Assembly: GCF_006974145.1 (NCBI RefSeq)
Contig: NZ_CP039456.1
Span: 1,642,001-1,706,000 of the forward strand
Length of the DNA: 64,000 nucleotides
Direction: 5' to 3'
DNA from: Changchengzhania lutea
GTDB lineage: Bacteria > Bacteroidota > Bacteroidia > Flavobacteriales > Flavobacteriaceae
This document shows, piece by piece, positions 8,786 through 16,831 of this stretch. The stretch's first letter is position 1; every line of letters begins with the position of its first letter. The notes beneath the pieces are model-generated. The model made no database searches. It was given only the letters and a program-made list of their open reading frames with translations, and was not told the DNA's origin. The translations under genes were made by a program, and so were the position numbers.

Positions 8786-9620
8786 AGGTAATCAAAATTT
8801 CGACACGTCTATCAAATTGTGGGTCACCTCCCAAAGGGAATTTACGGCGCATGCCCATATAACGCATACGTTTTTTGCTTACCCCTTTTTTAGCAAAGTA
8901 ATCGTAAATTTTTTTTGCCCGAGCTTCAGAGAGGTTTCTTTTTTTCGTTTTTCTATCTACTGCATCCCTGCTAAACTGTGTACAACAGACATGGCCCTGA
9001 ATGGTAAAATAAATATCATCGCGTTCCACAAGGGATTTAGCAATAGATTCCAATACTTTCTTTGATTTAGGCACAATCGTGCTATACCCTGTTTTAAATA
9101 AAATGTTTTCAAATACAATTTTATCACCAACGTTAAGCTCGCCTCTTATTTTTTCAGGCACCGTTTTACTAACGGGTTTATCAGCAACAACCTGTTCTTC
9201 TTTAGGTGTTGGTGGTTTTGGTTTTACTATAATTTTGACTTTTCTGTTTAAGCCTCTTATTTTAAGTAAATTTTTTTCGTTAACTATTTCTAGTAAAATT
9301 TCGCCCTTCCCGTCCACATTTGTAATTAGCGATTCGCTAATCTCATTACTTGAAAAAACACTTTTTATAGCATCAGCACGCTGTTGGGAAAGTTTCATAT
9401 TATACGAGTCTGCCCCGCGATCATCACAAAAACCATAGATAGAGATCGACTCAATAGCCATATCCGATAAATTGGAAATAAATAAAAGCAAGCGGTTTTC
9501 TTCAGTCGACGGAACGTCATACTTATCGGTATCAAAATAAACTTCATGGGTGAGATCGTTTTGAGTAAAAGCAAGTGCACAAGTAAGTAAAAGCAATATG
9601 GAAGCAACCAGTTTATTCAT
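8772..9620 (-). CDS. OmpA-family protein with two peptidoglycan-binding-like domains
   Basis: I place the start at the ATG at 9620 (MNKLVASILLLL), because the longer reading from 9644 puts nine extra residues before an otherwise standard signal peptide. The 282-residue product carries two OmpA-like regions: a divergent one at about 20-130 (YFDTDKYDVPSTEENRL.., LSQQRADAIKS) and a second at about 165-280 (ILFKTGYSTIVPKSKKVLESIA.., LSEARAKKIYDYF.KKGV..). A Pro/Lys-rich linker (KPKPPTPKEE) joins them. OmpA domains hold outer-membrane or periplasmic proteins to peptidoglycan. Its 14-bp overlap with the T9SS-exported LRR gene suggests joint expression. Confidence 0.85.
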   Translation of the reverse strand: MNKLVASILLLLTCALAFTQNDLTHEVYFDTDKYDVPSTEENRLLLFISNLSDMAIESISIYGFCDDRGADSYNMKLSQQRADAIKSVFSSNEISESLITNVDGKGEILLEIVNEKNLLKIRGLNRKVKIIVKPKPPTPKEEQVVADKPVSKTVPEKIRGELNVGDKIVFENILFKTGYSTIVPKSKKVLESIAKSLVERDDIYFTIQGHVCCTQFSRDAVDRKTKKRNLSEARAKKIYDYFAKKGVSKKRMRYMGMRRKFPLGGDPQFDRRVEILITYVGD

Positions 9621-9759
9621 AGTAGGGTAGCAGAATAAGGTCATAAATATACTATTTTTAATCTAAAAAGGCGACTTTTGAGGCGTTTCATTGAGATTTT
9701 CAGGCTTATTTGTCATGCCCTTAAAAATTTATGATGGAACCCAATAAACGCAGAAATAC

Positions 9760-11394
9760 CTACCTTAAATAGCCTAAATAGGTCCCAGGATCATCTAGAA
9801 TTTCTGTAGCCTTTTTAATTCTTGAATCGTTAATTTTATAATAGTCATAAAGACCCTCTCTATAGACATAGCGTTTTACAATTTCTTCAGTTAATTGCTC
9901 TAATAAAAACGCTTTGTTTTCATCAATAATAGCTGTTTTAGATGTATTAAGATTGGAAATCAATGCCATATAATCCTTTTCAATATTATCATCTAAAGAC
10001 TCTAGTCGTGCAGCTTCAAAGGCCTTATAGAGTGCTTTTTCGGTATTGGTTTCAAATGAGAAATTATTTGTTTTTAAATAGGTTTTGAAATCAGAAAAGT
10101 CAGTATCTGTAAGTTGGAAGCTATCTATATTGTCTATGTTATTCGTATAATAATAATTAGTGGCAAAATCAAAAATCAGATTATTATTCACAATCGCATT
10201 GGTAATGGATGCATTTTTAGAAGCTGGGAAAATAACATCTGGAAATACGCCACCACCATCAAACACCAAGCGTCCGTTTTTAGTTTTATATTCATTGTAA
10301 TTCTCCTGCTTTACCCGAACTGCTTCTCCTTTTTCATTTCTATTCCAATAATCCAAGGCTTGAATACTTCTACCAGACGGCGTGTAATATCTAGAAATGG
10401 TAATTTTCACTTGAGTGCCATAAGTTAATTGCTTTGGGCGCTGCACTAGGCCTTTTCCAAAACTTCTTGAACCCACAATCACCGCCCGATCTAAATCCTG
10501 CAAGGCTCCAGAAACAATCTCGCTTGCAGAGGCACTTCCGCCATCAATTAATATCACTAAGGGAATTTCGGTATCAATAGGTTCGTTTTGGGTATAATAG
10601 GTTCTGTTATATTGTTTGACTTTTGATTTTGTGGTGACCACAAGTTGGCCTTTTGGTACAAAAAGATTCACGATTCTAATAGCTTCATTTAACAAACCAC
10701 CAGGATTTCCACGTAAATCCAAAATGATATTTTTAGCACCCTGGGCTTTTAAATCCCTTAAGGCGTAATTGGTTTCATATGAGGCTTTATTATTAAACCG
10801 GCTTAATACAATATACCCCGTTTTGTCATTTATCATTGAAAAATGGGGCACCGCTTTAATTTCAACTTCCGCTCGGTTAATAACGGCCGTTTGCGTTTTT
10901 CCTTGCCTGCGGTAGGTAACTTCTACAGAGGTTCCCGGAGAGCCTTTTAATAAATCGCCCGCATTATCTTTATAGGTTTCTACAACCGTGGTACCCACTT
11001 GTATAATTTCATCACCCGCTTTTAATCCAGCCTTATCAGCAGGATAGTCTTTGTAAGGCTCTAGAATAATCAACCTATCCTTTAAAGTTTTTACTCTGGC
11101 ACCAATACCAATATAATCGCCGGTGTTGTTAATGCGTGCGGCTTCAACATCCTGTTCATTTAAAAAACTGGTATAGGGATCCAAGTCGTTGAGCATGCTT
11201 TTAATAGCAGTATCCATCAAATCCCCGGGATTCGTTTCATCTACATAGTTCATGTTGATTTCTTTAAAAAGCGTGGTAAATATTTCTATTTGCTTCGCGA
11301 TCTCGAAAAAATCATTTTTAAAGGCTGTTCCTGTAATAAACACGATACCTACCAAAGCGGGAATTAGGATTTTCTTATTTATAAAGTGCTTCAT
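9760..11394 (-). CDS. S41 family C-terminal processing peptidase (CtpA-like)
   Basis: This is a periplasmic serine protease of the tail-specific family with 544 residues: an N-terminal membrane anchor (7-24), a PDZ domain (about 90-170) and the S41 catalytic core (about 180-400). The catalytic dyad is Ser289 in GGSASASEI and Lys314 in SFGKGLVQ, 25 residues apart as in CtpA proteases. The C-terminal ~130 residues are a flavobacterial extension. The start overlaps the end of the DUF4349 gene by 4 bp, so it is the last gene of an rnpA - DUF4349 - ctp unit. Substrates cannot be inferred. Confidence 0.93.
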   Translation of the reverse strand: MKHFINKKILIPALVGIVFITGTAFKNDFFEIAKQIEIFTTLFKEINMNYVDETNPGDLMDTAIKSMLNDLDPYTSFLNEQDVEAARINNTGDYIGIGARVKTLKDRLIILEPYKDYPADKAGLKAGDEIIQVGTTVVETYKDNAGDLLKGSPGTSVEVTYRRQGKTQTAVINRAEVEIKAVPHFSMINDKTGYIVLSRFNNKASYETNYALRDLKAQGAKNIILDLRGNPGGLLNEAIRIVNLFVPKGQLVVTTKSKVKQYNRTYYTQNEPIDTEIPLVILIDGGSASASEIVSGALQDLDRAVIVGSRSFGKGLVQRPKQLTYGTQVKITISRYYTPSGRSIQALDYWNRNEKGEAVRVKQENYNEYKTKNGRLVFDGGGVFPDVIFPASKNASITNAIVNNNLIFDFATNYYYTNNIDNIDSFQLTDTDFSDFKTYLKTNNFSFETNTEKALYKAFEAARLESLDDNIEKDYMALISNLNTSKTAIIDENKAFLLEQLTEEIVKRYVYREGLYDYYKINDSRIKKATEILDDPGTYLGYLR

Positions 11395-12212
11395 TTTTTA
11401 TGTCTTTTTTTTAGCCAGCGTTTAATAATAAAAAACAAAAGGATTAGTATAATTATAAAAGGCCAAATGTGTAATAAACCTAGGAAAAATATAGACAAAC
11501 CATTAAACCCAGATTTTACGGCATTCCACATTTTTACTCCATACGAAACAGTCACACCACTTTCAGCAGACCGTTTATAAAATTCAATATCCAAGGTGCT
11601 TAATGATACCTTATTTTGAAGATATTTTAAGCGTCCTTGCTTTGCTTCTATAGCTTCCCTTATGTTGGATAATTCTTTTTCTATTTCAAGGATTTCTTTA
11701 ACATTATTTGCTTTTGAAAGTAACTCCAGATAGCGTTTTTCTAAGGTTTGCTTTGCTTTTAATCGCACTTCTATATCAATAAATTCCTCTGTAACATCTT
11801 TTGAAGACGTCCGCTTTGTGTCAAAATAAGCCACATGATGACTAATAGAATCAACAGTAGTTTGAAAATTAGTGGTCGGTATTCTTATAATGAGATGCCT
11901 AGTTATGGTATTATAAGATTTGTTCGAACGGTCGTCTTGGATGAAACCATTATTTTGAATAATGATACGCTTTATATGTTTATACGTGTTTTCTAAATCC
12001 TGGGTTTCAAATCGCAGAAACGATTCTTTTATAATTTTTTGCTCAATAGTTTCAGATGGACTTGAAATTAAACCGTTTATTGTTGAAGCATCTTTTTCTT
12101 GAGCCTCTCCAACAGTATAATCATAAGCTTCAGAATCACTTTGAGGATTGTTTGAATTTGTGGAACATGCCAAAGGGATGATTAATAAAAAAAGCGATAA
12201 AAGATATCTCAT
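11391..12212 (-). CDS. DUF4349 membrane lipoprotein
   Basis: The 273-residue protein starts with a lipoprotein signal (lipobox LACS, Cys16). An extracytoplasmic region with the DUF4349 pattern follows (LRFETQDLENTYKHIKRII....GGFI-like, RIPTTNFQTTVDSIS, EFIDIEVRLKAK), then a predicted coiled coil (about 135-200) and a C-terminal membrane helix (about 240-262) with a basic tail. The function of DUF4349 is unknown. It lies 12 bp after rnpA and overlaps the protease gene, so a periplasmic protease-related role is possible but is only inferred from context. Confidence 0.87.
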   Translation of the reverse strand: MRYLLSLFLLIIPLACSTNSNNPQSDSEAYDYTVGEAQEKDASTINGLISSPSETIEQKIIKESFLRFETQDLENTYKHIKRIIIQNNGFIQDDRSNKSYNTITRHLIIRIPTTNFQTTVDSISHHVAYFDTKRTSSKDVTEEFIDIEVRLKAKQTLEKRYLELLSKANNVKEILEIEKELSNIREAIEAKQGRLKYLQNKVSLSTLDIEFYKRSAESGVTVSYGVKMWNAVKSGFNGLSIFFLGLLHIWPFIIILILLFFIIKRWLKKRHKK

Positions 12213-12224
12213 AAAACCAGAATA

Positions 12225-12599
12225 TTATTCGGAAACCTTATCTAAAATTTTTTTAAATAGCTGTTTCATCTTCATTTCAACCTGTACAAAGGTGGGTTTG
12301 TCTTTGCCAATGTACAAAATCATAAACGCATAAGGTGTTGTAATGTTGTTAAAAAAAAGGGGTTTATTTAATCGGTAAGCTTCTCTAAGTAAACGTTTTA
12401 TGTAGTTTCTATCTACGGCACTCTTAAAATTGCGCTTGCTTACAGAAACACCGGTTTTAAATAAGACTTCACTATCAAAGGTGGTTGGTAAATATACCAT
12501 ACGTAAGGGATATACAGAAACCGATTGCCCTTCAATAAACAGCTGGTCTATCAGTTTGGTGCTTTTAAGTTTTTCGTTTTTATTGAAGGTAAATTTCAA
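12225..12599 (-). CDS. rnpA: Ribonuclease P protein component
   Basis: This basic protein subunit helps RNase P RNA cleave tRNA 5' leaders. The signature is present: TGVSVSKRNFKSAVDRNYIKRLLREAYR, the conserved RNR-type helix in which RNYIKR replaces the more usual RNRIKR. I choose the TTG at 12599, giving L(M)KFTFNKNEKLKS, the usual flavobacterial N-terminus and a normal 124 residues. The longer frame from an ATG at 12644 adds 15 residues unlike the family. rpmH, its neighbour in many bacteria, is not adjacent here. Confidence 0.93.
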   Translation of the reverse strand: MKFTFNKNEKLKSTKLIDQLFIEGQSVSVYPLRMVYLPTTFDSEVLFKTGVSVSKRNFKSAVDRNYIKRLLREAYRLNKPLFFNNITTPYAFMILYIGKDKPTFVQVEMKMKQLFKKILDKVSE

Positions 12600-12676
12600 G
12601 ACGTTTCTTTTAAAGCACCAAAGGTAGTAAAATAAAAAACCCACTAGATTTTTAATAACAACTCCCTCTAATTTCT

Positions 12677-12694
12677 ATATGATAAAAATCATAT
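12677..12694. promoter_or_regulatory. Palindrome in the divergent rnpA / GCS2-CBS promoter region
   Basis: ATATGATAAAAATCATAT is a perfect 7-bp inverted repeat around AAAA. It sits in the 153-bp gap between two divergent genes, so it may be an operator, but no regulator is adjacent. Confidence 0.35.
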
Positions 12695-12752
12695 TTTAAC
12701 ACTCAGAATCGTAGTAATTTAACCCTTTATAAACACTGTAAATTAGGGCATT

Positions 12753-14603
12753 ATGGGCGATTTAAATGTGACTAAATTAAAATCAAAAAAAGATAGGGCA
12801 AACTACATTCATCATTTATTAAATGATATTAAAGCGCTGGATTTAATGGTGGAACGCGGCTTAATCGAAGAGGATCCCATTCGCATTGGCGCAGAACAGG
12901 AGTTCTGTTTGATTAATACCGATTACTTGCCCGATAGTAGCGCAATGAGCCTTTTGGACGCTATTGATGATCCGCATTTTACTACCGAGATTGGAAACTA
13001 TAACCTGGAAATCAATCTGGATCCTTTTGAACTGACCGCCGATTGTTTTTCACAACTGCACAAGCAATTGGATAGCCTGCTTAAAAAGGCGAAGTCTGTG
13101 GCATTAAAAAAAGACATTAAACTCATGCTAACAGGTATTTTACCAACCTTATCGGTACATGATGTGGATGAAAAAAACATGACCAATCTGGAACGTTACA
13201 ATGTATTGAATAATGCCATAAAAGACATTAGGAAGCAACATTTCAACATTCATATAAAAGGGGCCGATGAGTTAAACCTGCAACACGATTCTGTGATGCT
13301 GGAAGCTTGTAATACCAGTTTTCAGGCGCATTTACAAATTAGTCCAAAAACATTTGTAGAGACTTATAATTGGGCACAAGCTATTGCGGGACCTGTTTTA
13401 AGTGCTTGTACCAATTCGCCATTACTATTTGGAAAGGAATTATGGAGCGAAACACGTATTGCACTGTTTACCCAGAGCGTGGATACGCGTGCCAATTCGT
13501 ATTTATTAAACGAAAAACAATCCAGGGTGAGCTTTGGTAGTAAATGGCATACCGGATCTATAGTTGATATTTTTAAGGATAATATTTCCAGGTTTAGAAG
13601 TTTTATTACCACAGACTTTACAAGGGATAGCGTCGATATGATTAACAATAACGAAACCCCTAAGTTACGAGCACTCCGTTTGCACAATGGCACCGTATAC
13701 CCATGGAATCGCGTGTGCTATGGGGTTATAAATGGCAAACCCAATTTACGGATTGAAAACCGCTATATCCCTTCTGGACCAACCACGACCGATGAAATTG
13801 CTAATATGATGTTTTGGGTGGGTGTGATGATGGGTAAGACTAAACAGTATGATAACATTCACAACAGATGGCATTTTAAAAATGCTAAATCCAATTTTTT
13901 CAATGCGGCGCGCTATGGAATGGCTGCTCAACTTTTCTGGAATGGTCAGTATGTATCTAGTAAATCATTGATTTTAAATGAATTATTACCCATGGCCTAT
14001 AAAGGCCTATATAAGGCAGGTGTAAGCCCTAAAGATGCTGAGCATTATTTAAAAGTGATTGAACAACGCGTGGAAAGTTATAATGGATCGGAATGGATGG
14101 TGCGAAGTTACCGGCATCTATTAAAGTCTCATAGGCCTTTTGAGGCTGCTCAAATATTAACCTCCAAAATGTACGAAAAGCAGGAAAAAGGTTTTCCGGT
14201 GTCTACTTGGGAAATTTTGCAAGACCAGGACACACCACCCTCTATCCATAGAACATTGGTGAAGCATATTATGAGTACTGATATTTTTTCGGTGGACAAA
14301 AAAGATAGTATCGGCCTGGTACTGCATATCATGAAATGGAAAAACATTCATCATATGCCTGTTATAAATTCCAGTCGGGAACTTTTAGGTTTATTGACTT
14401 GGACAGATGTTAAAGACTATTTTGAAGATGGTAACAGACAGCAATCTTCAGTTAACAAACATATGAAAACCCAGATTAAGGTGATTGAGGAGCATGCCAC
14501 CATAACAACGGCTAAAAACCTTATGGAAGCGCATAAAATTGGGTGTTTACCCGTAGTGAACGAGAACAAGTTGGTGGGGTTAATAACGAAAAATGATATA
14601 TGA
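12753..14603 (+). CDS. Glutamate-cysteine-ligase-like (GCS2) enzyme fused to a CBS pair
   Basis: The 616-residue protein has an N-terminal carboxylate-amine ligase-like region (about 40-420) with GAEQEFCLI, EIGNYNLEINLDPFEL and LRIENRYIPSGPTT-type motifs of the GCS2 family. It ends with two CBS motifs (about 497-616; HHMPVINSSRELLGLLTWTDV and GCLPVVNENKLVGLITKNDI), which usually bind adenine nucleotides and regulate activity. By family logic it would use ATP to join glutamate or a similar acid to an amine; the real substrate is unknown. Six bases downstream is an aspartoacylase-like hydrolase, suggesting a make-and-break pair for one amide metabolite. Confidence 0.85.
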   Translation: MGDLNVTKLKSKKDRANYIHHLLNDIKALDLMVERGLIEEDPIRIGAEQEFCLINTDYLPDSSAMSLLDAIDDPHFTTEIGNYNLEINLDPFELTADCFSQLHKQLDSLLKKAKSVALKKDIKLMLTGILPTLSVHDVDEKNMTNLERYNVLNNAIKDIRKQHFNIHIKGADELNLQHDSVMLEACNTSFQAHLQISPKTFVETYNWAQAIAGPVLSACTNSPLLFGKELWSETRIALFTQSVDTRANSYLLNEKQSRVSFGSKWHTGSIVDIFKDNISRFRSFITTDFTRDSVDMINNNETPKLRALRLHNGTVYPWNRVCYGVINGKPNLRIENRYIPSGPTTTDEIANMMFWVGVMMGKTKQYDNIHNRWHFKNAKSNFFNAARYGMAAQLFWNGQYVSSKSLILNELLPMAYKGLYKAGVSPKDAEHYLKVIEQRVESYNGSEWMVRSYRHLLKSHRPFEAAQILTSKMYEKQEKGFPVSTWEILQDQDTPPSIHRTLVKHIMSTDIFSVDKKDSIGLVLHIMKWKNIHHMPVINSSRELLGLLTWTDVKDYFEDGNRQQSSVNKHMKTQIKVIEEHATITTAKNLMEAHKIGCLPVVNENKLVGLITKNDI

Positions 14604-14609
14604 TGCATA

Positions 14610-15797
14610 ATGGATGTTTATAGCCATGTACTTTCAAGAAAAATATCTGCTAACAGATATCTTGGCAAAATAATAGGAAAACGCTCGGGTCCTACCGTGG
14701 TGTTTTTTGCGGGTATTCATGGCAATGAAACCGCAGGGGTGTTTGCTTTAGAAAATATTTTAAAAACAATTTCTCCTAAACAAGTGAACGGCCGTATTTA
14801 TGCCATATCTGGAAATCTTTCTGCATTGCAAAAAAATGTGAGGTATTTGGATAGCGATTTAAACAGACTTTGGACCCAGCAACATATAGAGGCCATTAAA
14901 AACAAAGCGCAACCCAATATTGAAGATTTAGAGTTATTGAGCATTCTCGAAGCTCTTAACACGATACTTGAAACTGGTTCTGCACCATTTTATTTTATAG
15001 ATCTGCATACCACATCTAGTAAAACCTTGCCGTTTATTACGATTAACGATGCCATTATAAATAGAAAATTTTCTAAGCAATTTCCAGTACCAATTGTTTT
15101 GGGGATTGAGGAATATTTAAATGGGCCGCTGTTGAGTTATATTAATGCGTTGGGCTATGTATCACTTGGTTTTGAATCTGGACAACATGATGATTTACGC
15201 GCCATAACTAATGGGATTGCTTTTGTTTATTTAACGCTTGTTTTCTCTGGTGTATTGAAAAAAAAGAATGTGGTCGATTTTGATAAGCATTACAATCAAT
15301 TAAAAACCCAATCGGCTAATTTAGTTGATGTTTTTGAAGTGATTTATCTTTATAGAATAAAAGACAAAGACACTTTTAAAATGTATAATGGTTTTAAAAG
15401 TTTCCAAAGTTTAAAAAAAGATACTAAGCTAGCCCATAATAATAATGCTGAAATAACAGCACCATATTCAGGGCGTATGTTTATGCCACTTTACCAAAAT
15501 AAAGGTGCGGAAGGATTTTTTATTATAAAGCCAATAAAGCCCTATATTTTAAAATTATCTATTGCTTTGAGACGTACAAAAATTGATAGTTTGCTAGCCT
15601 TTCTACCTGGTGTTTCTTGGGTAAGTAAAAAAGATGGTATTTTAGAAGTCAACTTAAAAATAGCAAAGTTTTTTGCAAAATCTATTTTTCATTTGTTGGG
15701 TTATCGAAATAAACGAATTACACCAACCCACCTAAGACTTAATAATCGAGAACGGGTTGCGAAAACGGCTATGTATAGGAGGGAAGTTTGGTATTGA
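14610..15797 (+). CDS. Succinylglutamate desuccinylase / aspartoacylase family zinc hydrolase
   Basis: This 395-residue M14-like zinc amidohydrolase removes an acyl group from an N-acyl amino acid or a similar amide. The zinc ligands are visible as His37 and Glu40 in GIHGNETAG and His133 in DLHTTSS. The substrate-binding RYLDSDLNR (78-86) is the family hallmark. The C-terminal ~120 residues form the usual beta domain. It is translated just after the GCS2-CBS gene (6-bp gap) and the unit ends at a bidirectional terminator. The amide substrate is not known. Confidence 0.87.
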   Translation: MDVYSHVLSRKISANRYLGKIIGKRSGPTVVFFAGIHGNETAGVFALENILKTISPKQVNGRIYAISGNLSALQKNVRYLDSDLNRLWTQQHIEAIKNKAQPNIEDLELLSILEALNTILETGSAPFYFIDLHTTSSKTLPFITINDAIINRKFSKQFPVPIVLGIEEYLNGPLLSYINALGYVSLGFESGQHDDLRAITNGIAFVYLTLVFSGVLKKKNVVDFDKHYNQLKTQSANLVDVFEVIYLYRIKDKDTFKMYNGFKSFQSLKKDTKLAHNNNAEITAPYSGRMFMPLYQNKGAEGFFIIKPIKPYILKLSIALRRTKIDSLLAFLPGVSWVSKKDGILEVNLKIAKFFAKSIFHLLGYRNKRITPTHLRLNNRERVAKTAMYRREVWY

Positions 15798-15834
15798 GTG
15801 TTTAATTTAATAGATTTTATACGAATTACAACAT

Positions 15835-15870
15835 AAAAAGACGCCTTCGCTTAAATCAAGGCGTCTTTTA
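15835..15870. terminator. Bidirectional terminator between convergent genes
   Basis: AAAAAGACGCCTT and AAGGCGTCTTTTA pair around a 10-base loop, with an A run before and a T run after. It lies between the aspartoacylase-like gene and the leftward TonB-like gene. Confidence 0.85.
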
Positions 15871-15890
15871 TAATATAATCGTTAGTGTGG

Positions 15891-16238
15891 CTAGCAACCC
15901 ATTAAACCAAAAGAGACCACAAGTTCTTGATCTACTTTTTCACCTTTATAATTTATCGCTGGTATCCATATGCCCGGTGCTTTATTAATGAGGTCTACCA
16001 TAGCTTCATCCACCTCTGGATACCCAGAAGGTCTATCGAGTTTCACATTTTCAATGGTGCCGCTCTTGGTTACCGTAAAAAATAACTTTGCAGCTTGAAG
16101 TTTTTTAGCATCTAGATTGGCTGTAACATTTTTAGTATTTTCTTTTAGAAATGTAGCAAGCGCTTCCTTGCCGCTTTTATAGCGTGCTTGATATTCAGGA
16201 ACAATAGTGTGGTGAGGGGTAGAATAGCTATTTTCCAA
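15891..16238 (-). CDS. C-terminal part of a TonB-like periplasmic protein (frameshifted)
   Basis: This 115-residue frame ends with a TonB C-terminal-like domain: LFFTVTKSGTIENVKLDRPSGYPEVDEAMVDLINKAPG.W.PA....GEKVDQELVVSFGLMGC. It has no good start of its own (a TTG at 16238). It overlaps the preceding frame by 11 bp, and a one-base change in the A8 run just upstream (on the coding strand) would join the two as ...EYKEKNQLTGFLENSYSTPHH. It is best read as the second half of one gene with the frame above. Whether it is a true mutation, a sequencing indel or rescued by slippage is open. Confidence 0.75.
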   Translation of the reverse strand: MENSYSTPHHTIVPEYQARYKSGKEALATFLKENTKNVTANLDAKKLQAAKLFFTVTKSGTIENVKLDRPSGYPEVDEAMVDLINKAPGIWIPAINYKGEKVDQELVVSFGLMGC

Positions 16239-16698
16239 GAAACCAGTTAGCTGATTTTTTTTCTTTATATTCTGCCCTTATTAAAAAACTGGTAGAGTAA
16301 TTAGAAGATTGCAATAATGCCATCTGTCCAGCAGTGAGTTCATCACTGTATCCTATTTCTCTAATTTTGGATTGTTCATCATTTATGATTAAAATGATAT
16401 TTACAGATTTAAGAACTTCCATCTTTTGTAATTCATCTTCGCTAAAAAATGTTCTTATAGTTGTGGCCTTTTCAATAGCTTCTTTTTTAATAGGACTAAA
16501 CCGCGGTCCTATATCATAAATAAAATCAGTGAAAACGGTTTTTTCAATATTTTTTAAAATTGACTGATTGATTTTTAGATCCTCTGTAACGGATGCTTGT
16601 AAAGGGTCTAATGTATTAGTTTCCCAATCGATAGCAGCAAAAGCCGCTATACTCAAGGAGGTAAGCACTGCACAAAAAATGATAAATTTCTTTTTCAT
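16228..16698 (-). CDS. N-terminal part of a TonB-like periplasmic protein (frameshifted)
   Basis: The 156-residue frame starts with a signal peptide (MKKKFIIFCAVLTSLSIAAFA). A soluble region follows with DIGPRFSPIKKEAIEKATTIRTFF, VNIILIINDEQSKIREIGYSDELTAGQMALLQSSNYSTSFLIRAEY. It stops abruptly at TAG after EKKSANWFLGK, directly after a run of eight A on the coding strand. The missing TonB-like C-terminal domain continues in the next frame (15891-16238). The gene is divergent from a membrane-anchored wHTH regulator, and four spaced TGTAA half-sites lie between them, so that regulator probably controls it. Confidence 0.75.
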   Translation of the reverse strand: MKKKFIIFCAVLTSLSIAAFAAIDWETNTLDPLQASVTEDLKINQSILKNIEKTVFTDFIYDIGPRFSPIKKEAIEKATTIRTFFSEDELQKMEVLKSVNIILIINDEQSKIREIGYSDELTAGQMALLQSSNYSTSFLIRAEYKEKKSANWFLGK

Positions 16699-16755
16699 AG
16701 CTATTAGTTTAATGATTAATATGTATCAAATGTATAGTGCATCTACCTTGCTTTG

Positions 16756-16794
16756 TGTAATGGAAGTGTAAAACAATGTAAATTTTATGTAAAG
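16756..16794. promoter_or_regulatory. Four phased TGTAA half-sites, probable OmpR/PhoB-type operator
   Basis: TGTAA(A/T) occurs in direct orientation at 16756, 16767, 16777 and 16788, that is every 10-11 bp. This spacing, one helical turn per site, is typical of tandem binding by PhoB/OmpR winged-helix proteins. It lies in the 133-bp divergent gap next to just such a regulator. Confidence 0.6.
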
Positions 16795-16819
16795 CATCTT
16801 AAAATGTCTCAGATTTAAA

Positions 16820-16827
16820 TAGCTTTG
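16820..16827 (+). promoter_or_regulatory. -7 element immediately before the wHTH regulator (possible leaderless mRNA)
   Basis: TAGCTTTG fits the Bacteroidota -7 consensus TAnnTTTG and ends only 4 bp before the ATG at 16832. If used, transcription would begin at or near the start codon. Confidence 0.45.
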
Positions 16828-16831
16828 TCAC

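Noticed and set aside
9079-9438. Rightward 119-codon frame opposite the OmpA gene
   Set aside because: Antisense shadow of a gene with clear OmpA motifs; Ser/Leu/Phe-rich low-information protein.
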